DNA of 10,514 nt from Bacillota bacterium (GCA_023459675.1 JAEWTC010000054.1:1-10514), one strand, 5' to 3'. Numbered from the stretch's first letter, positions 1-6,168 are shown. Notes: a model not told the origin generated them from the sequence alone. Made by a program: numbers and translations.

Positions 1-100
1 TACCCGTTACGCTGCCCAGCGTACCATAAGCGGCGCGTACCCGGCGGTCGGAAACGTTGTCGGGATGGTCAACAAAACGGCGGATGAGAAAGCCTGTCAA
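1..100 (-). CDS. N-terminus of probable cation diffusion facilitator (CDF) transporter, partial
   Basis: Only the first 33 codons lie in the window; the gene runs off the left edge. The start is TTG at 100-98: a TGA stop sits directly before it in frame (103-101), and a GGAGG site (113-109) lies 8 nt upstream. The peptide begins MTGFLIRRFV and continues with a DNVSD..VRAAYGTLGS stretch. From memory, clostridial CDF metal/proton antiporters begin this way: a cytoplasmic Phe/Arg-rich head, then an Asp/Asn-rich stretch, then V-R-x-x-Y-G-x-L before the first membrane helix. No membrane segment or metal-binding residue is visible yet, so the family call rests on this short motif alone. It lies 69 nt downstream of the DUF4256 gene on the same strand and could be cotranscribed. 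That a gene starts here is fairly sure; the CDF identity is moderate. Confidence 0.55.
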   Translation of the reverse strand, partial: MTGFLIRRFVDHPDNVSDRRVRAAYGTLGSVTG

Positions 101-169
101 TCAGTAAACCTCCAGTATGCGGGAAAATTAAGCTGCGGTTTGCGGAGCCGCGCTTCCCGGGAACGCTCC

Positions 170-727
170 CTACAGCGCGAGGGAAGCCCGGAAACCGCGC
201 GCGCCGTAATAGGAGTCCGCGCCGTTATGATAGGTAAAAACGCGTCCGTAGCGCCTGTCGCAAAACAGCGCGCCGCCCAATGCGCGGGGTTCCGCAGGCG
301 TTAGGATCCAGCTGGACGTTTTCCGGTCGAATTCGAATACTTGCTGCAGCATGCGGTATTGCTCCTCGTCGAGCATCTCCACGCCCATGTCCTGCGCCAT
401 GTGAAGGGCGCTGTCCGCGGGCGCGTTCTGCTTGCGGGATAACAGCGCTTCCTGATCGTAGCACAAGCTTCGCCTGCCCTCGGGGCTTTCCGCCGCGCAA
501 TCGAAAAAAACGATCTTACCCGGGCGTTTGGGATCGGCAACCACATTGGGCTCGCCGCCCGTTTCCTCCATCCGCCAAAGCGCCGCAAACTTTTCGGGCG
601 CGGCTTCCAGGGCCTCTGCCACGGCTTGCCACTGCACGCCGGGGTGGTGGGGCAGGGTTTTCGCAAAGCGCGCTTCCAGGGTTTTGAGCAGCGTTTCGCG
701 CTGCGCGGGTGTGATGGGGTTTGGCAT
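170..727 (-). CDS. DUF4256 domain-containing protein
   Basis: A 185-residue protein matching the length and conserved blocks I know for DUF4256, a family with no established biochemical role. Recognisable blocks are the TGGEPNVV segment (residues about 56-63), FFDCAAESPEGRR with CYD just after it (about 74-90), SRKQNAP (about 96-102), the MAQDMGVEMLDEEQYR segment (about 109-124), KTSSWI..PAE.R.LGGALFCDRRYG (about 135-161) and YHNGA.SYYGARGFR near the C-terminus. No signal peptide or membrane helix is visible, so it is probably cytosolic. The ATG at 727 is supported by a GGGAGGT site at 740-734, 6 nt upstream. It is followed on the same strand by the CDF-like gene. I found no convincing promoter in the gap above it. 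The family call is strong; the function is unknown. Confidence 0.88.
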   Translation of the reverse strand: MPNPITPAQRETLLKTLEARFAKTLPHHPGVQWQAVAEALEAAPEKFAALWRMEETGGEPNVVADPKRPGKIVFFDCAAESPEGRRSLCYDQEALLSRKQNAPADSALHMAQDMGVEMLDEEQYRMLQQVFEFDRKTSSWILTPAEPRALGGALFCDRRYGRVFTYHNGADSYYGARGFRASLAL

Positions 728-795
728 AAGCTTACCTCCCGCCGTCTCCTTGTGTTGGTAGAGTAGAAAACAGGGCCGCCTTGCAGCGCAACCTT

Positions 796-920
796 CAGCC
801 TATTGAAAAAGCCGCGTCTGCTTTGTCACCTGCGCGGCGGCAAGGGCATTGCGTACGTCCGTGTACGCTCAACCCCTGCCACGCCTGGTTTCCAGCATAC
901 GCGGCTTTGTAAACAGGCTG
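796..920. repeat. 125-bp imperfect palindrome, REP/MITE-like; possible terminator of the rpsA operon
   Basis: The arms 796-822 and 894-920 are inverted copies matching at 23 of 27 positions. They include a perfect CAGCCT/AGGCTG pair (796-801 with 915-920), a perfect 10-bp AAAGCCGCGT/ACGCGGCTTT pair (808-817 with 899-908) and TGCT/AGCA (819-822 with 894-897). Inside are further nested inverted repeats: GGCAAGGG/CCCCTGCC (839-846 with 873-880, 7 of 8) and a perfect GCGTAC/GTACGC stem (851-856 with 863-868). On the minus strand the right arm reads ACGCGGC followed by TTTTT, so an RNA ending here would resemble an intrinsic terminator downstream of ispH-rpsA. I see no long ORF of its own and no obvious target-site duplication. 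Being a multicopy element is inference; the fold is seen directly. Confidence 0.7.
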
Positions 921-995
921 TCATCCCGCGATCAAACATGATTTGTCAGCGCTTTGACGACTGCTTCCTGGGCAACCTTGTGAAGTGGATCCGGA

Positions 996-3089
996 TCAGG
1001 CGTCGGTTTCGTCCGTCTTCTCGGCGGAGGGCTCATCCTTCGCTTTCTTGGCCGGGGCTTTCTTCTTGGGCTTCTCGGCTTCGTCCGCGGCTTCTTCTTC
1101 CAGCTGCTTGCCTACGGCTTCAATATCCACGGGAACGGTTTCATCCGTTGCACCCGGGGTTTCCACGTGCGCGGGCTTGGGGTTCTCGTCTTCCAGCAGC
1201 GCGCGGATGCTCAGGCTGATGCGCTTGGCCTGCGGGTCGATGCTCAGGACCTTCACGTTGATTTCGTCGCCAACTTTGACGGCGTCCTCCACCTTATCGA
1301 TGCGGGTCGTTGCGCACTGGCTGATGTGCACCAAGCCGTCCACGCCGGGCTCAAGCTCCACGAACGCGCCGAATGTGGTGATGCGGACAACCTTGCCGAT
1401 CACAACCGCGCCTTCGGGATACTTCTGCGGGGCGACGTCCCAGGGCTTGGGCTGCATCTGTTTGAGGCCCAGCTGAATGCGTTCGCGCTCGTGATCGAGA
1501 TTGAGGATTTTGACTTCCACTTCCTGATCGGGATGTACGATCTCGGACGGGTGCTTCACGTGCGACCAGCTGAGGTCGGTCACGTGGATCAGGCCGTCCA
1601 CGCCGCCGATGTCCACAAACGCGCCGAAATCGGTCAGCCTGCGCACAACGCCCTTGACGATCGAGCCTTCCGTAAGGGAAGACCATACTTCGGACTTGCG
1701 GTTGGTTTCCTCGGCCTTCATCACGGCCTTGCGGCTGGCAACGATCCTGCGCTTCTGCTCATCCAGTTCGATGATCTTCAGCTTCATGGGCTTGCCGATG
1801 AACTCGCCGATTTTTTCCACGTAACGGTTGGAGAGTTGCGACGCCGGCACAAACGCGCGAATGCCGTCCACATCGCAGATCAAGCCGCCCTTGACGACTT
1901 CCTTGCCGATGCCTTCGACGGTTTCGTTCTTCTCAAACTTCTCAACAAGTTGCGTGAAGACCTTCCGCTTGATGATGTTGCGCTGGGAGAGCAGCACGTT
2001 TCCGTCGCCGTCGTTTACCTTCACGACTTCCACTTCAATTTCGTCGCCCAGTTTCACATTTTCCGTTACCAGGTCTTCGCGTTTGATCAGCCCGTCCGAC
2101 TTGAAGCCGATGTTGACGCAGATCTCGTCCTCGGTCATCTGCACCACCGTGCCGGTGACCGTCTGTCCCGGGCGGATCTTCACCAGCGTTGCTTCAACGT
2201 CTGCCATGAAGCTGTTTTTCTCTGTCTCTTCAACGGGTACTTGTTGGTCCATCTGTTCTTTGTCTGTCATGCGAGTGACAACCTCCTTTAGTAACCAATC
2301 CGGCGTGCTTGCGCCGGCGGTTATTCCAATGATCTCGGAATGGATATCTGCAAAGTCCGCCGGGATATCCTCTGCGGACTCTATCAGTAGAGTACGGGTG
2401 CAAATTGCCTTGCAGGTTTCGTACAACTTGCGGGTATTGGCGCTTTTCCGGCCGCCGACCACCAGCATCGCGTCCACTTCGCCGGCAAGCTGCCGGGCTT
2501 CGTTTTGGCGCAGCACCGTTGCGGTGCAGATGGTGTCTTCCACCGAAAGGTTCTTCACCTTCTGCCGGAGCACCGGCAGGATGGCTTCCCAGGCCTCGTG
2601 GGGGAAGGTGGTCTGCGCAACGGCAAGCGCGGCGTCCATCACAGGCAGCGCCTGGGCCTGGGCTTCGTCGGCTACGGTGTACACCTTGCCGCGGCACCAG
2701 CCGATGGTGCCCACAACCTCCGGGTGGTCCTGCTGGCCAACCAGAATCACCGTCTGCCCCTCCCGGGAATAACGGCTTACGGTTTCGTGCAGGCGCTGTA
2801 CGAAGGGACAGGTGAGGTCGCACGTCCGGCAGCCCAGAGCGTTCAGCTCTTCATACACTCCGGGGGCTACGCCGTGGCTGCGGATGATTGCCGTTTGGCC
2901 AGCCGCCTGCGCCGGCGTTTCCACCGCGCGGATCCCTTGCGCTTCCAGCTGGCGGATGACCTGCGGGTTATGCACCAGTTCGCCGATGGTGACAATCTCG
3001 CCGTACTGCCGGGAAGCTTTCATCGCCTCGTTTACGGCGCGCTTGACTCCCATACAGAAGCCCGCGTGTTTCGCCGTGCGTATTGGCAT
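996..3089 (-). CDS. ispH-rpsA: Fused 4-hydroxy-3-methylbut-2-enyl diphosphate reductase (IspH) and ribosomal protein S1
   Basis: A 697-residue fusion. Residues 1 to about 272 are IspH, the [4Fe-4S] enzyme that converts HMBPP to IPP and DMAPP in the last step of the MEP pathway. The three cluster cysteines are C12 (AGFCMGV), C94 (LTCPFV) and C188 (DTICTAT); the substrate-site residues H40, H72 (SHGV), H122 and E124 (DHPEVVGT) are present. After a short linker come four S1 RNA-binding (OB-fold) domains at about 302-371, 388-455, 473-543 and 557-630. The last two have the best canonical TDFGAFV and TTFGAFV motifs. Residues about 631-697 form a charged tail rich in Glu, Lys and Ala. The ATG at 3089 has GGAGGT (3101-3096) 6 nt upstream. 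Such fusions are known in Clostridia. It is the last gene of the cmk operon, 93 nt after plsC; that gap shows no clear promoter. E. coli S1 has six domains, so this is a shorter S1. Confidence 0.95.
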   Translation of the reverse strand: MPIRTAKHAGFCMGVKRAVNEAMKASRQYGEIVTIGELVHNPQVIRQLEAQGIRAVETPAQAAGQTAIIRSHGVAPGVYEELNALGCRTCDLTCPFVQRLHETVSRYSREGQTVILVGQQDHPEVVGTIGWCRGKVYTVADEAQAQALPVMDAALAVAQTTFPHEAWEAILPVLRQKVKNLSVEDTICTATVLRQNEARQLAGEVDAMLVVGGRKSANTRKLYETCKAICTRTLLIESAEDIPADFADIHSEIIGITAGASTPDWLLKEVVTRMTDKEQMDQQVPVEETEKNSFMADVEATLVKIRPGQTVTGTVVQMTEDEICVNIGFKSDGLIKREDLVTENVKLGDEIEVEVVKVNDGDGNVLLSQRNIIKRKVFTQLVEKFEKNETVEGIGKEVVKGGLICDVDGIRAFVPASQLSNRYVEKIGEFIGKPMKLKIIELDEQKRRIVASRKAVMKAEETNRKSEVWSSLTEGSIVKGVVRRLTDFGAFVDIGGVDGLIHVTDLSWSHVKHPSEIVHPDQEVEVKILNLDHERERIQLGLKQMQPKPWDVAPQKYPEGAVVIGKVVRITTFGAFVELEPGVDGLVHISQCATTRIDKVEDAVKVGDEINVKVLSIDPQAKRISLSIRALLEDENPKPAHVETPGATDETVPVDIEAVGKQLEEEAADEAEKPKKKAPAKKAKDEPSAEKTDETDA
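2268..2288 (-). promoter_or_regulatory. Internal Shine-Dalgarno and ATG at the IspH/S1 junction
   Basis: Inside the fused gene, AAGGAGGT (2288-2281) is a near-perfect anti-16S match, followed after 10 nt by an in-frame ATG (2270-2268, codon 274). Translation from here would give a 424-residue free S1 protein carrying all four S1 domains and no IspH. The signal falls where IspH proteins normally end and the S1 linker begins. The spacing is a little long but workable. The site is seen directly; that it is used is inference. Confidence 0.6.
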
Positions 3090-3182
3090 CAGAATACCTC
3101 CAAACGGATAATCACGTACACAATTCGGGTCACAAGAACGGAAATCCTTCTTATCCTTGCGATAAAATCAAAAAAACATAGA

Positions 3183-3821
3183 TTACTTCTGCATTTGCTC
3201 GCTTTCGAGCACCAATTTGCGGTACGATTCGTGAATGCGGTTCATAACTTCCTGCGCCGCATCCTTATTCGTACCCCGCGCCTTGATATCCAAAACCGAA
3301 AATTCTTCGCCGAACCAGCAATCCGTGCGGCGGAACAGGCGCAGCTTGGACTGGATGTAGACGGGCAGCACAGGCGCGCCGCTTTGCAGGGCGATCATGG
3401 CGATGCCGGCCTCCATATCGTCCATAATGCCTTCGCGGAACCGCGTTCCCTCCGGGAAAATGCCAAGCACGTTACCGTCCTTCAAAACCTTCAGGCAGGC
3501 GCGAAGCGCTTTCATATCGGTGTTGTAGCGGTTGACGGATATCATATGCACCCGGCCGAACAGGAAGCGCAGGATGGGGTTTTTCGTTAGCTCCGCCTTG
3601 CCCAGGAAGCGGATCTGATACCTGCGGCAGCCGTAGGCAATGAGGATCGGGTCCATCATGGACAGATGGTTGCCGATCACAATATAAGGCGCGCTCAGTT
3701 TGGCGCGCTCCGGGTGGTGGTAGCGCACCGGAAACAGCGTATGAAACAAAAAGGAAGCGAGGAGAATGAGAAATCCGTACAGCCAGGAGAAACGGCGGGG
3801 GTTTTGTACCGAATCCTTCAT
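3183..3821 (-). CDS. plsC: 1-acyl-sn-glycerol-3-phosphate acyltransferase (PlsC family)
   Basis: A 212-residue membrane-associated acyltransferase that places the second acyl chain on lysophosphatidate to form phosphatidic acid, the precursor of the membrane phospholipids. The catalytic HX4D motif is NHLSMMD (H52, D57) and the glycerol-phosphate-binding motif is FPEGTR (122-127). A hydrophobic segment at about residues 12-30 is a likely membrane anchor. The length is typical of short bacterial PlsC proteins. Its ATG overlaps the cmk stop (ATGA, 3821-3818), and GGAGG (3833-3829) lies 7 nt upstream inside cmk, so translation is probably coupled. The exact acyl donor (acyl-ACP or acyl-CoA) cannot be told from sequence. 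The family assignment is firm; a paralogous specificity within lipid or lyso-lipid acyltransfer remains possible. Confidence 0.93.
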   Translation of the reverse strand: MKDSVQNPRRFSWLYGFLILLASFLFHTLFPVRYHHPERAKLSAPYIVIGNHLSMMDPILIAYGCRRYQIRFLGKAELTKNPILRFLFGRVHMISVNRYNTDMKALRACLKVLKDGNVLGIFPEGTRFREGIMDDMEAGIAMIALQSGAPVLPVYIQSKLRLFRRTDCWFGEEFSVLDIKARGTNKDAAQEVMNRIHESYRKLVLESEQMQK

Positions 3822-4492
3822 AACCTGGCCTCCAACAGCTTGATCACCATGTCCACCACCTGGGAACGGGTTAAGGGGGTCGTGTCGATCACCACGGCGT
3901 CCTCCGCGGGGCGGAGGGGGTCGATCGCGCGGGTGGAATCCTGGTGGTCTCTGGCGATGACGTCGGACAGCACCTTGTCGTAATCGGCCGCGATGCCCCT
4001 GGCCGCCAGTTCGTCATAGCGCCGCTTGGCGCGTATCTGGGGCGACGCGGTGAGGAAAACCTTCAGCGTGGCGTTTGGCAGCACCTTGGTGCCGATGTCG
4101 CGCCCGTCCAGCACCATGGACTGGCTCCGGGCGATTTCCTGCTGCATGCGCACCATCAGCCTGCGCACGTCGCCCGCTTTGGAACAGGTGGACGCGGCCA
4201 GGCTGATATCCGGCGTGCGGATAAGGGCGGAAACGTCGCCGCCGTTGACCAAGGTCTTCTGCACGCCGTTCTCAAACCGTATGGTAAGCGCAATGCGGCC
4301 GGCAAGCTCCGAAAGCCGCGGCTCATCCGCGGGGTCGATCCCTTCGCGGATGGCCTGATAGGCAAAGGCACGGTACATAGCGCCCGTGTCCAAATGAAGA
4401 ATGCTGAGTTTTTTTGCAATCTCGTCGGCAACGGTCGATTTGCCCGCGCCGCCGGGGCCGTCAATCGCGAGGGTGAAGTGCCGTTGTGTCAT
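3818..4492 (-). CDS. cmk: Cytidylate kinase
   Basis: A 224-residue nucleoside monophosphate kinase that phosphorylates CMP and dCMP with ATP, in the cytosol, recycling pyrimidine nucleotides from RNA and phospholipid turnover. The P-loop is GPGGAGKST (12-20). The LDTGAMYRA motif (34-42) and DGRDIGT (129-135) are signature blocks of bacterial Cmk, and the arginine-rich lid (RAKRRYDEL, 154-162) and the RDHQDSTR block follow. Length is normal for the family. It starts with an ATG that overlaps the stop of the HutP-like gene by 4 nt and has only a weak ribosome binding site, so it probably depends on translational coupling. It overlaps plsC by 4 nt at its own end. The cmk-plsC-ispH-rpsA order is a familiar clostridial grouping. 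Confidence 0.96.
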   Translation of the reverse strand: MTQRHFTLAIDGPGGAGKSTVADEIAKKLSILHLDTGAMYRAFAYQAIREGIDPADEPRLSELAGRIALTIRFENGVQKTLVNGGDVSALIRTPDISLAASTCSKAGDVRRLMVRMQQEIARSQSMVLDGRDIGTKVLPNATLKVFLTASPQIRAKRRYDELAARGIAADYDKVLSDVIARDHQDSTRAIDPLRPAEDAVVIDTTPLTRSQVVDMVIKLLEARL

Positions 4493-4911
4493 ATGGCGCG
4501 GTGCCCCAATCCGATGCAGATTTCATCCAGATGGCCAAGCCCGATGCCGAAAAACACCGCGACGGCCACGTGATCCTTATGCCGGGCGATGCCTATTTTT
4601 CCGCCTACGTTCATGCCCAGCGCCTTGGTGGTGATCTGGGTCAGCGCCTCGCGGGCCGCGCCCGCCACGCCGCCTTCCTCCAGATGGCTTTCGTCAATCA
4701 AACCCTCGCGCCTGGAGGCGATCACCGTACGCTCGATAATCCGCACGATGGAAGGCACGAACTCCCCGCCGAAATCCACGGCGGCGGCCAGGATCAGGCT
4801 GCCCGCAAGCTGCTTTTTCAGCTGAATCTCTTCCTCGCGGGACCGGGACATGCTCATTTCAATGGCGGCGCGGGCAACATCCCGGCTGCCGGGCATGCTT
4901 TGCATGGACAT
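4489..4911 (-). CDS. HutP-family protein (putative RNA-binding regulator)
   Basis: A 140-residue protein of the HutP family, whose Bacillus subtilis founder is a histidine- and Mg-dependent RNA-binding antiterminator of the hut operon. Family traits seen here are the KREG-type region RREGLIDESH, the EEGGVAGAAREAL helix (about 78-90), the NVGGKIGIARH segment (about 101-111) and the glycine-rich GIGLGHLDEICIGLGHRAI C-terminus. Aligning by eye with remembered B. subtilis HutP, the metal-binding histidines (H73, H77, H138) do not appear to be conserved, so a different ligand or role is likely. The first ATG (4911) is preferred: GAGAGGAA (4928-4921) lies 9 nt upstream, and the later Met codons (residues 3 and 6) sit too far from it. 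It is the first gene of the cmk operon, overlapping cmk by 4 nt, and follows the 6S RNA gene. Family call firm; function unknown. Confidence 0.85.
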   Translation of the reverse strand: MSMQSMPGSRDVARAAIEMSMSRSREEEIQLKKQLAGSLILAAAVDFGGEFVPSIVRIIERTVIASRREGLIDESHLEEGGVAGAAREALTQITTKALGMNVGGKIGIARHKDHVAVAVFFGIGLGHLDEICIGLGHRAI

Positions 4912-4930
4912 ATCGATACGTTCCTCTCTA

Positions 4931-4972
4931 AAAAAGGCGGATCACATAGGAAAAACATTCCCAAAGTGCCGC
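4931..4972 (-). terminator. Possible intrinsic terminator between 6S RNA and the HutP-like gene
   Basis: On the minus strand GCGGCAC (4972-4966) can pair with GUG-AU-CCGC (4945-4937), 7 bp with a 2-nt bulge, and the loop holds a further GGAA/UUCC pair. Five U residues follow at 4935-4931. It overlaps the 3' strand of the 6S closing stem, so the two folds compete. The stem is modest, so termination may be partial, and the HutP-like ribosome binding site begins only 3 nt after the U-run. Confidence 0.4.
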
Positions 4973-5140
4973 TGCGTCATGTTTTTCACCCGCTATATGA
5001 AGCAGGTTGGTACTCTGCCGCTCGCTTTTGCCGTCCCCTGGCGTACGAATACGGGGGCATGACAGCCGCTTACGGACTCGAGTTCCATTTGTGAAGTGTA
5101 GGTAAAAACTAGACGCTGGCGCACACTTCAGGAACACTCC
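4949..5140 (-). ncRNA. ssrS: 6S RNA
   Basis: 6S RNA mimics an open promoter and binds the housekeeping RNA polymerase holoenzyme. A transcript of about 190 nt starting near 5140 has its ends paired: 5140-5123 with 4952-4969 gives 18 pairs (several G-U), including 12 contiguous pairs 5134-5123 with 4958-4969. An inner GCGUC/GACGC stem (5116-5112 with 4978-4974) closes a large central bubble. The 3' side of the bubble carries the expected small hairpin ACCUGCU/AGCGGGU (5007-5001 with 4994-4988), and the apical arm ends in CGUA-UUCG-UACG (5053-5042) flanked by CCCC/GGGG and GCUGU/ACGGC. The 5' strand UGAAGUGUGCGCCAGCG matches remembered E. coli 6S at 13 of 17 positions; the 3' strand GCAGCGGCACUUUGGGA matches at 11 of 17. 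It has its own promoter and lies ahead of the HutP-like operon. The exact ends are estimates. Confidence 0.85.
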
Positions 5141-5144
5141 ATTT

Positions 5145-5173
5145 ATTATATGCCAGCAATACGGGTGCGTCAA
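5145..5173 (-). promoter_or_regulatory. Sigma-A promoter of the 6S RNA (and possibly the hutP-cmk operon)
   Basis: The -35 box TTGACG (5173-5168) and the perfect -10 box TATAAT (5150-5145) are separated by exactly 17 bp, as strong a housekeeping promoter as any in the window. The predicted start is about 5140-5138, which fits the 5' end of the folded 6S RNA. No other convincing promoter is seen before the HutP-like gene. Confidence 0.88.
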
Positions 5174-5184
5174 GAGATTGACGC
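5167..5184. repeat. Palindrome formed by two divergent -35 boxes
   Basis: GCGTCAA-GAGA-TTGACGC is a perfect inverted repeat with 7-bp arms and a 4-bp centre. Each arm contains the -35 box of one of two divergent promoters, so the -35 boxes are only 4 bp apart. Polymerases should not occupy both promoters at once. It may simply reflect two good -35 boxes, or may also be an operator. Confidence 0.75.
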
Positions 5185-5206
5185 TTCATGCCGCGCAGGG
5201 TATACT
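5178..5206 (+). promoter_or_regulatory. Sigma-A promoter of the EamA-family permease gene
   Basis: TTGACG (5178-5183) and TATACT (5201-5206) are separated by 17 bp. The predicted start is near 5213-5215, giving a leader of about 28 nt before the ATG at 5242. The upstream in-frame ATG at 5188 falls inside this promoter and so cannot be the normal start. Confidence 0.8.
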
Positions 5207-5241
5207 GCATTTTGCATCACTTGAAACGGAGAAACGCACGC

Positions 5242-6168
5242 ATGGCAAAACAGCGCGGCTCGCGGCAGGGCTTCCTGGCACTTTTGATCTGCATGGCGGG
5301 GGTTTCCACGTCTCCTTTGTTCTACCGGCTGGCCTTTGTTGGCGGCATGAGCGCGCTTTGGGTGAATGTGTTCCGTCTCCTGGTCACCACGCTTGTCATG
5401 CTTTTGATCGTGCTTTCCAACGCCGCGCGGCGGCGCGCGCTTTGGCAAACGTCCGGACGCTCGCTGTGGATCAGCGCGCTGGCGGGAACGTTTCTCGCGC
5501 TGCATTTGAACAGCTGGGCGCTCTCGCTGGTCTATACGGACGCGTTTGCCGCCTCTACCATTTTAGGCACCTATGTGCTGATTACCGCGTTGTTCTCGTC
5601 GGTGTTTCTCAAGGAAAAAACGTCCAAAGCGGCGCTCATCGGCCTGTTTATCGCCACGGCGGGCGTTGTGGTCTGCAATTTCGGCGGTGGCGGGTTCGGC
5701 AGAATCGGCGGCAATCTGCTGGCGATCTTCGCCGCGGTAACCGAAGCGCTGTATCTGTTGTGCGGCCGCAAAGCGCGGGAGGAAATGAGCGCGGCGTCCT
5801 ATACCACCGTTTTATATACGGTCACGCTGTTCTGGATGGCCGTTATGGCGCTGTTTACCGGCGTTCCGGCAAGCTTCCCGGCGGACAGCGTCTTCTGGGC
5901 CGGCATGCTCGCGGTATTCTCCACGCTGTTTGGACACAGCATGGCAAGCGTCGCCCTGAAATATTTCCAGGCGACCACGGTTTCCGCGCTGATGATGTCG
6001 GGCATGGTCGTCGGGCCGCTGCTGGTGCTGATGGTCATGAAGGAAAACCTGTCCTTCTTCTCGGTGCTCGGCGGCCTGATCATCACCTTCGGCCTGGTCT
6101 GGTATATGGCGGCGGAAAGGCGCGAGGCAAAAATCCTCCGCCAGAGCGCGCAGGACAGCATTCTTTGA
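5242..6168 (+). CDS. EamA/DMT-family permease
   Basis: A 308-residue integral membrane protein of the drug/metabolite transporter superfamily, with about ten hydrophobic segments in two EamA halves (about 11-140 and 160-290). The first half contains the typical FRLLVTTLVMLLI helix region, the ALHLNSWALSLVYTDA segment and the STILGTYVLITALFSSVFLKEK block with the family's conserved E-K at the helix end; the second half repeats this as STLFGHSMASVALKYF, TTVSALMMSGMVVGPLL and MKENLSFF. Exporters of amino acids, nucleotides or drugs, and some importers, share this fold, so the substrate cannot be named. The ATG at 5242 is chosen over 5188 because GGAG (5228-5231) lies 10 nt upstream and 5188 falls in the promoter. 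It is the only complete plus-strand gene in the window, divergent from the 6S RNA and convergent with dgt. Confidence 0.9.
   Translation: MAKQRGSRQGFLALLICMAGVSTSPLFYRLAFVGGMSALWVNVFRLLVTTLVMLLIVLSNAARRRALWQTSGRSLWISALAGTFLALHLNSWALSLVYTDAFAASTILGTYVLITALFSSVFLKEKTSKAALIGLFIATAGVVVCNFGGGGFGRIGGNLLAIFAAVTEALYLLCGRKAREEMSAASYTTVLYTVTLFWMAVMALFTGVPASFPADSVFWAGMLAVFSTLFGHSMASVALKYFQATTVSALMMSGMVVGPLLVLMVMKENLSFFSVLGGLIITFGLVWYMAAERREAKILRQSAQDSIL

Noticed and set aside
123..150. Terminator between DUF4256 and the CDF-like gene (GCGG/CCGC stem then AGCTTAATTTT).
   Set aside because: The stem is only 4 bp and is separated from the T-rich stretch; too weak to call.
1167..2291. A 374-codon plus-strand open frame, and another at 2505-3590.
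   Set aside because: Both are antisense shadows of the ispH-rpsA and plsC genes, with low-complexity composition and no family resemblance.
3170..3185. Run of seven T on the minus strand after plsC as a terminator.
   Set aside because: The nearest hairpin (TGCTCG-AAAG-CGAGCA, in the end of plsC) is over 20 nt from the T-run, so it is not a canonical terminator; the operon probably continues into ispH-rpsA.
4912..5140. T-box or other known riboswitch in the leader of the HutP-like gene.
   Set aside because: No T-box sequence (UGGNACCGCG) and no recognisable core of the common riboswitches; the paired ends and bubble architecture fit 6S RNA instead.
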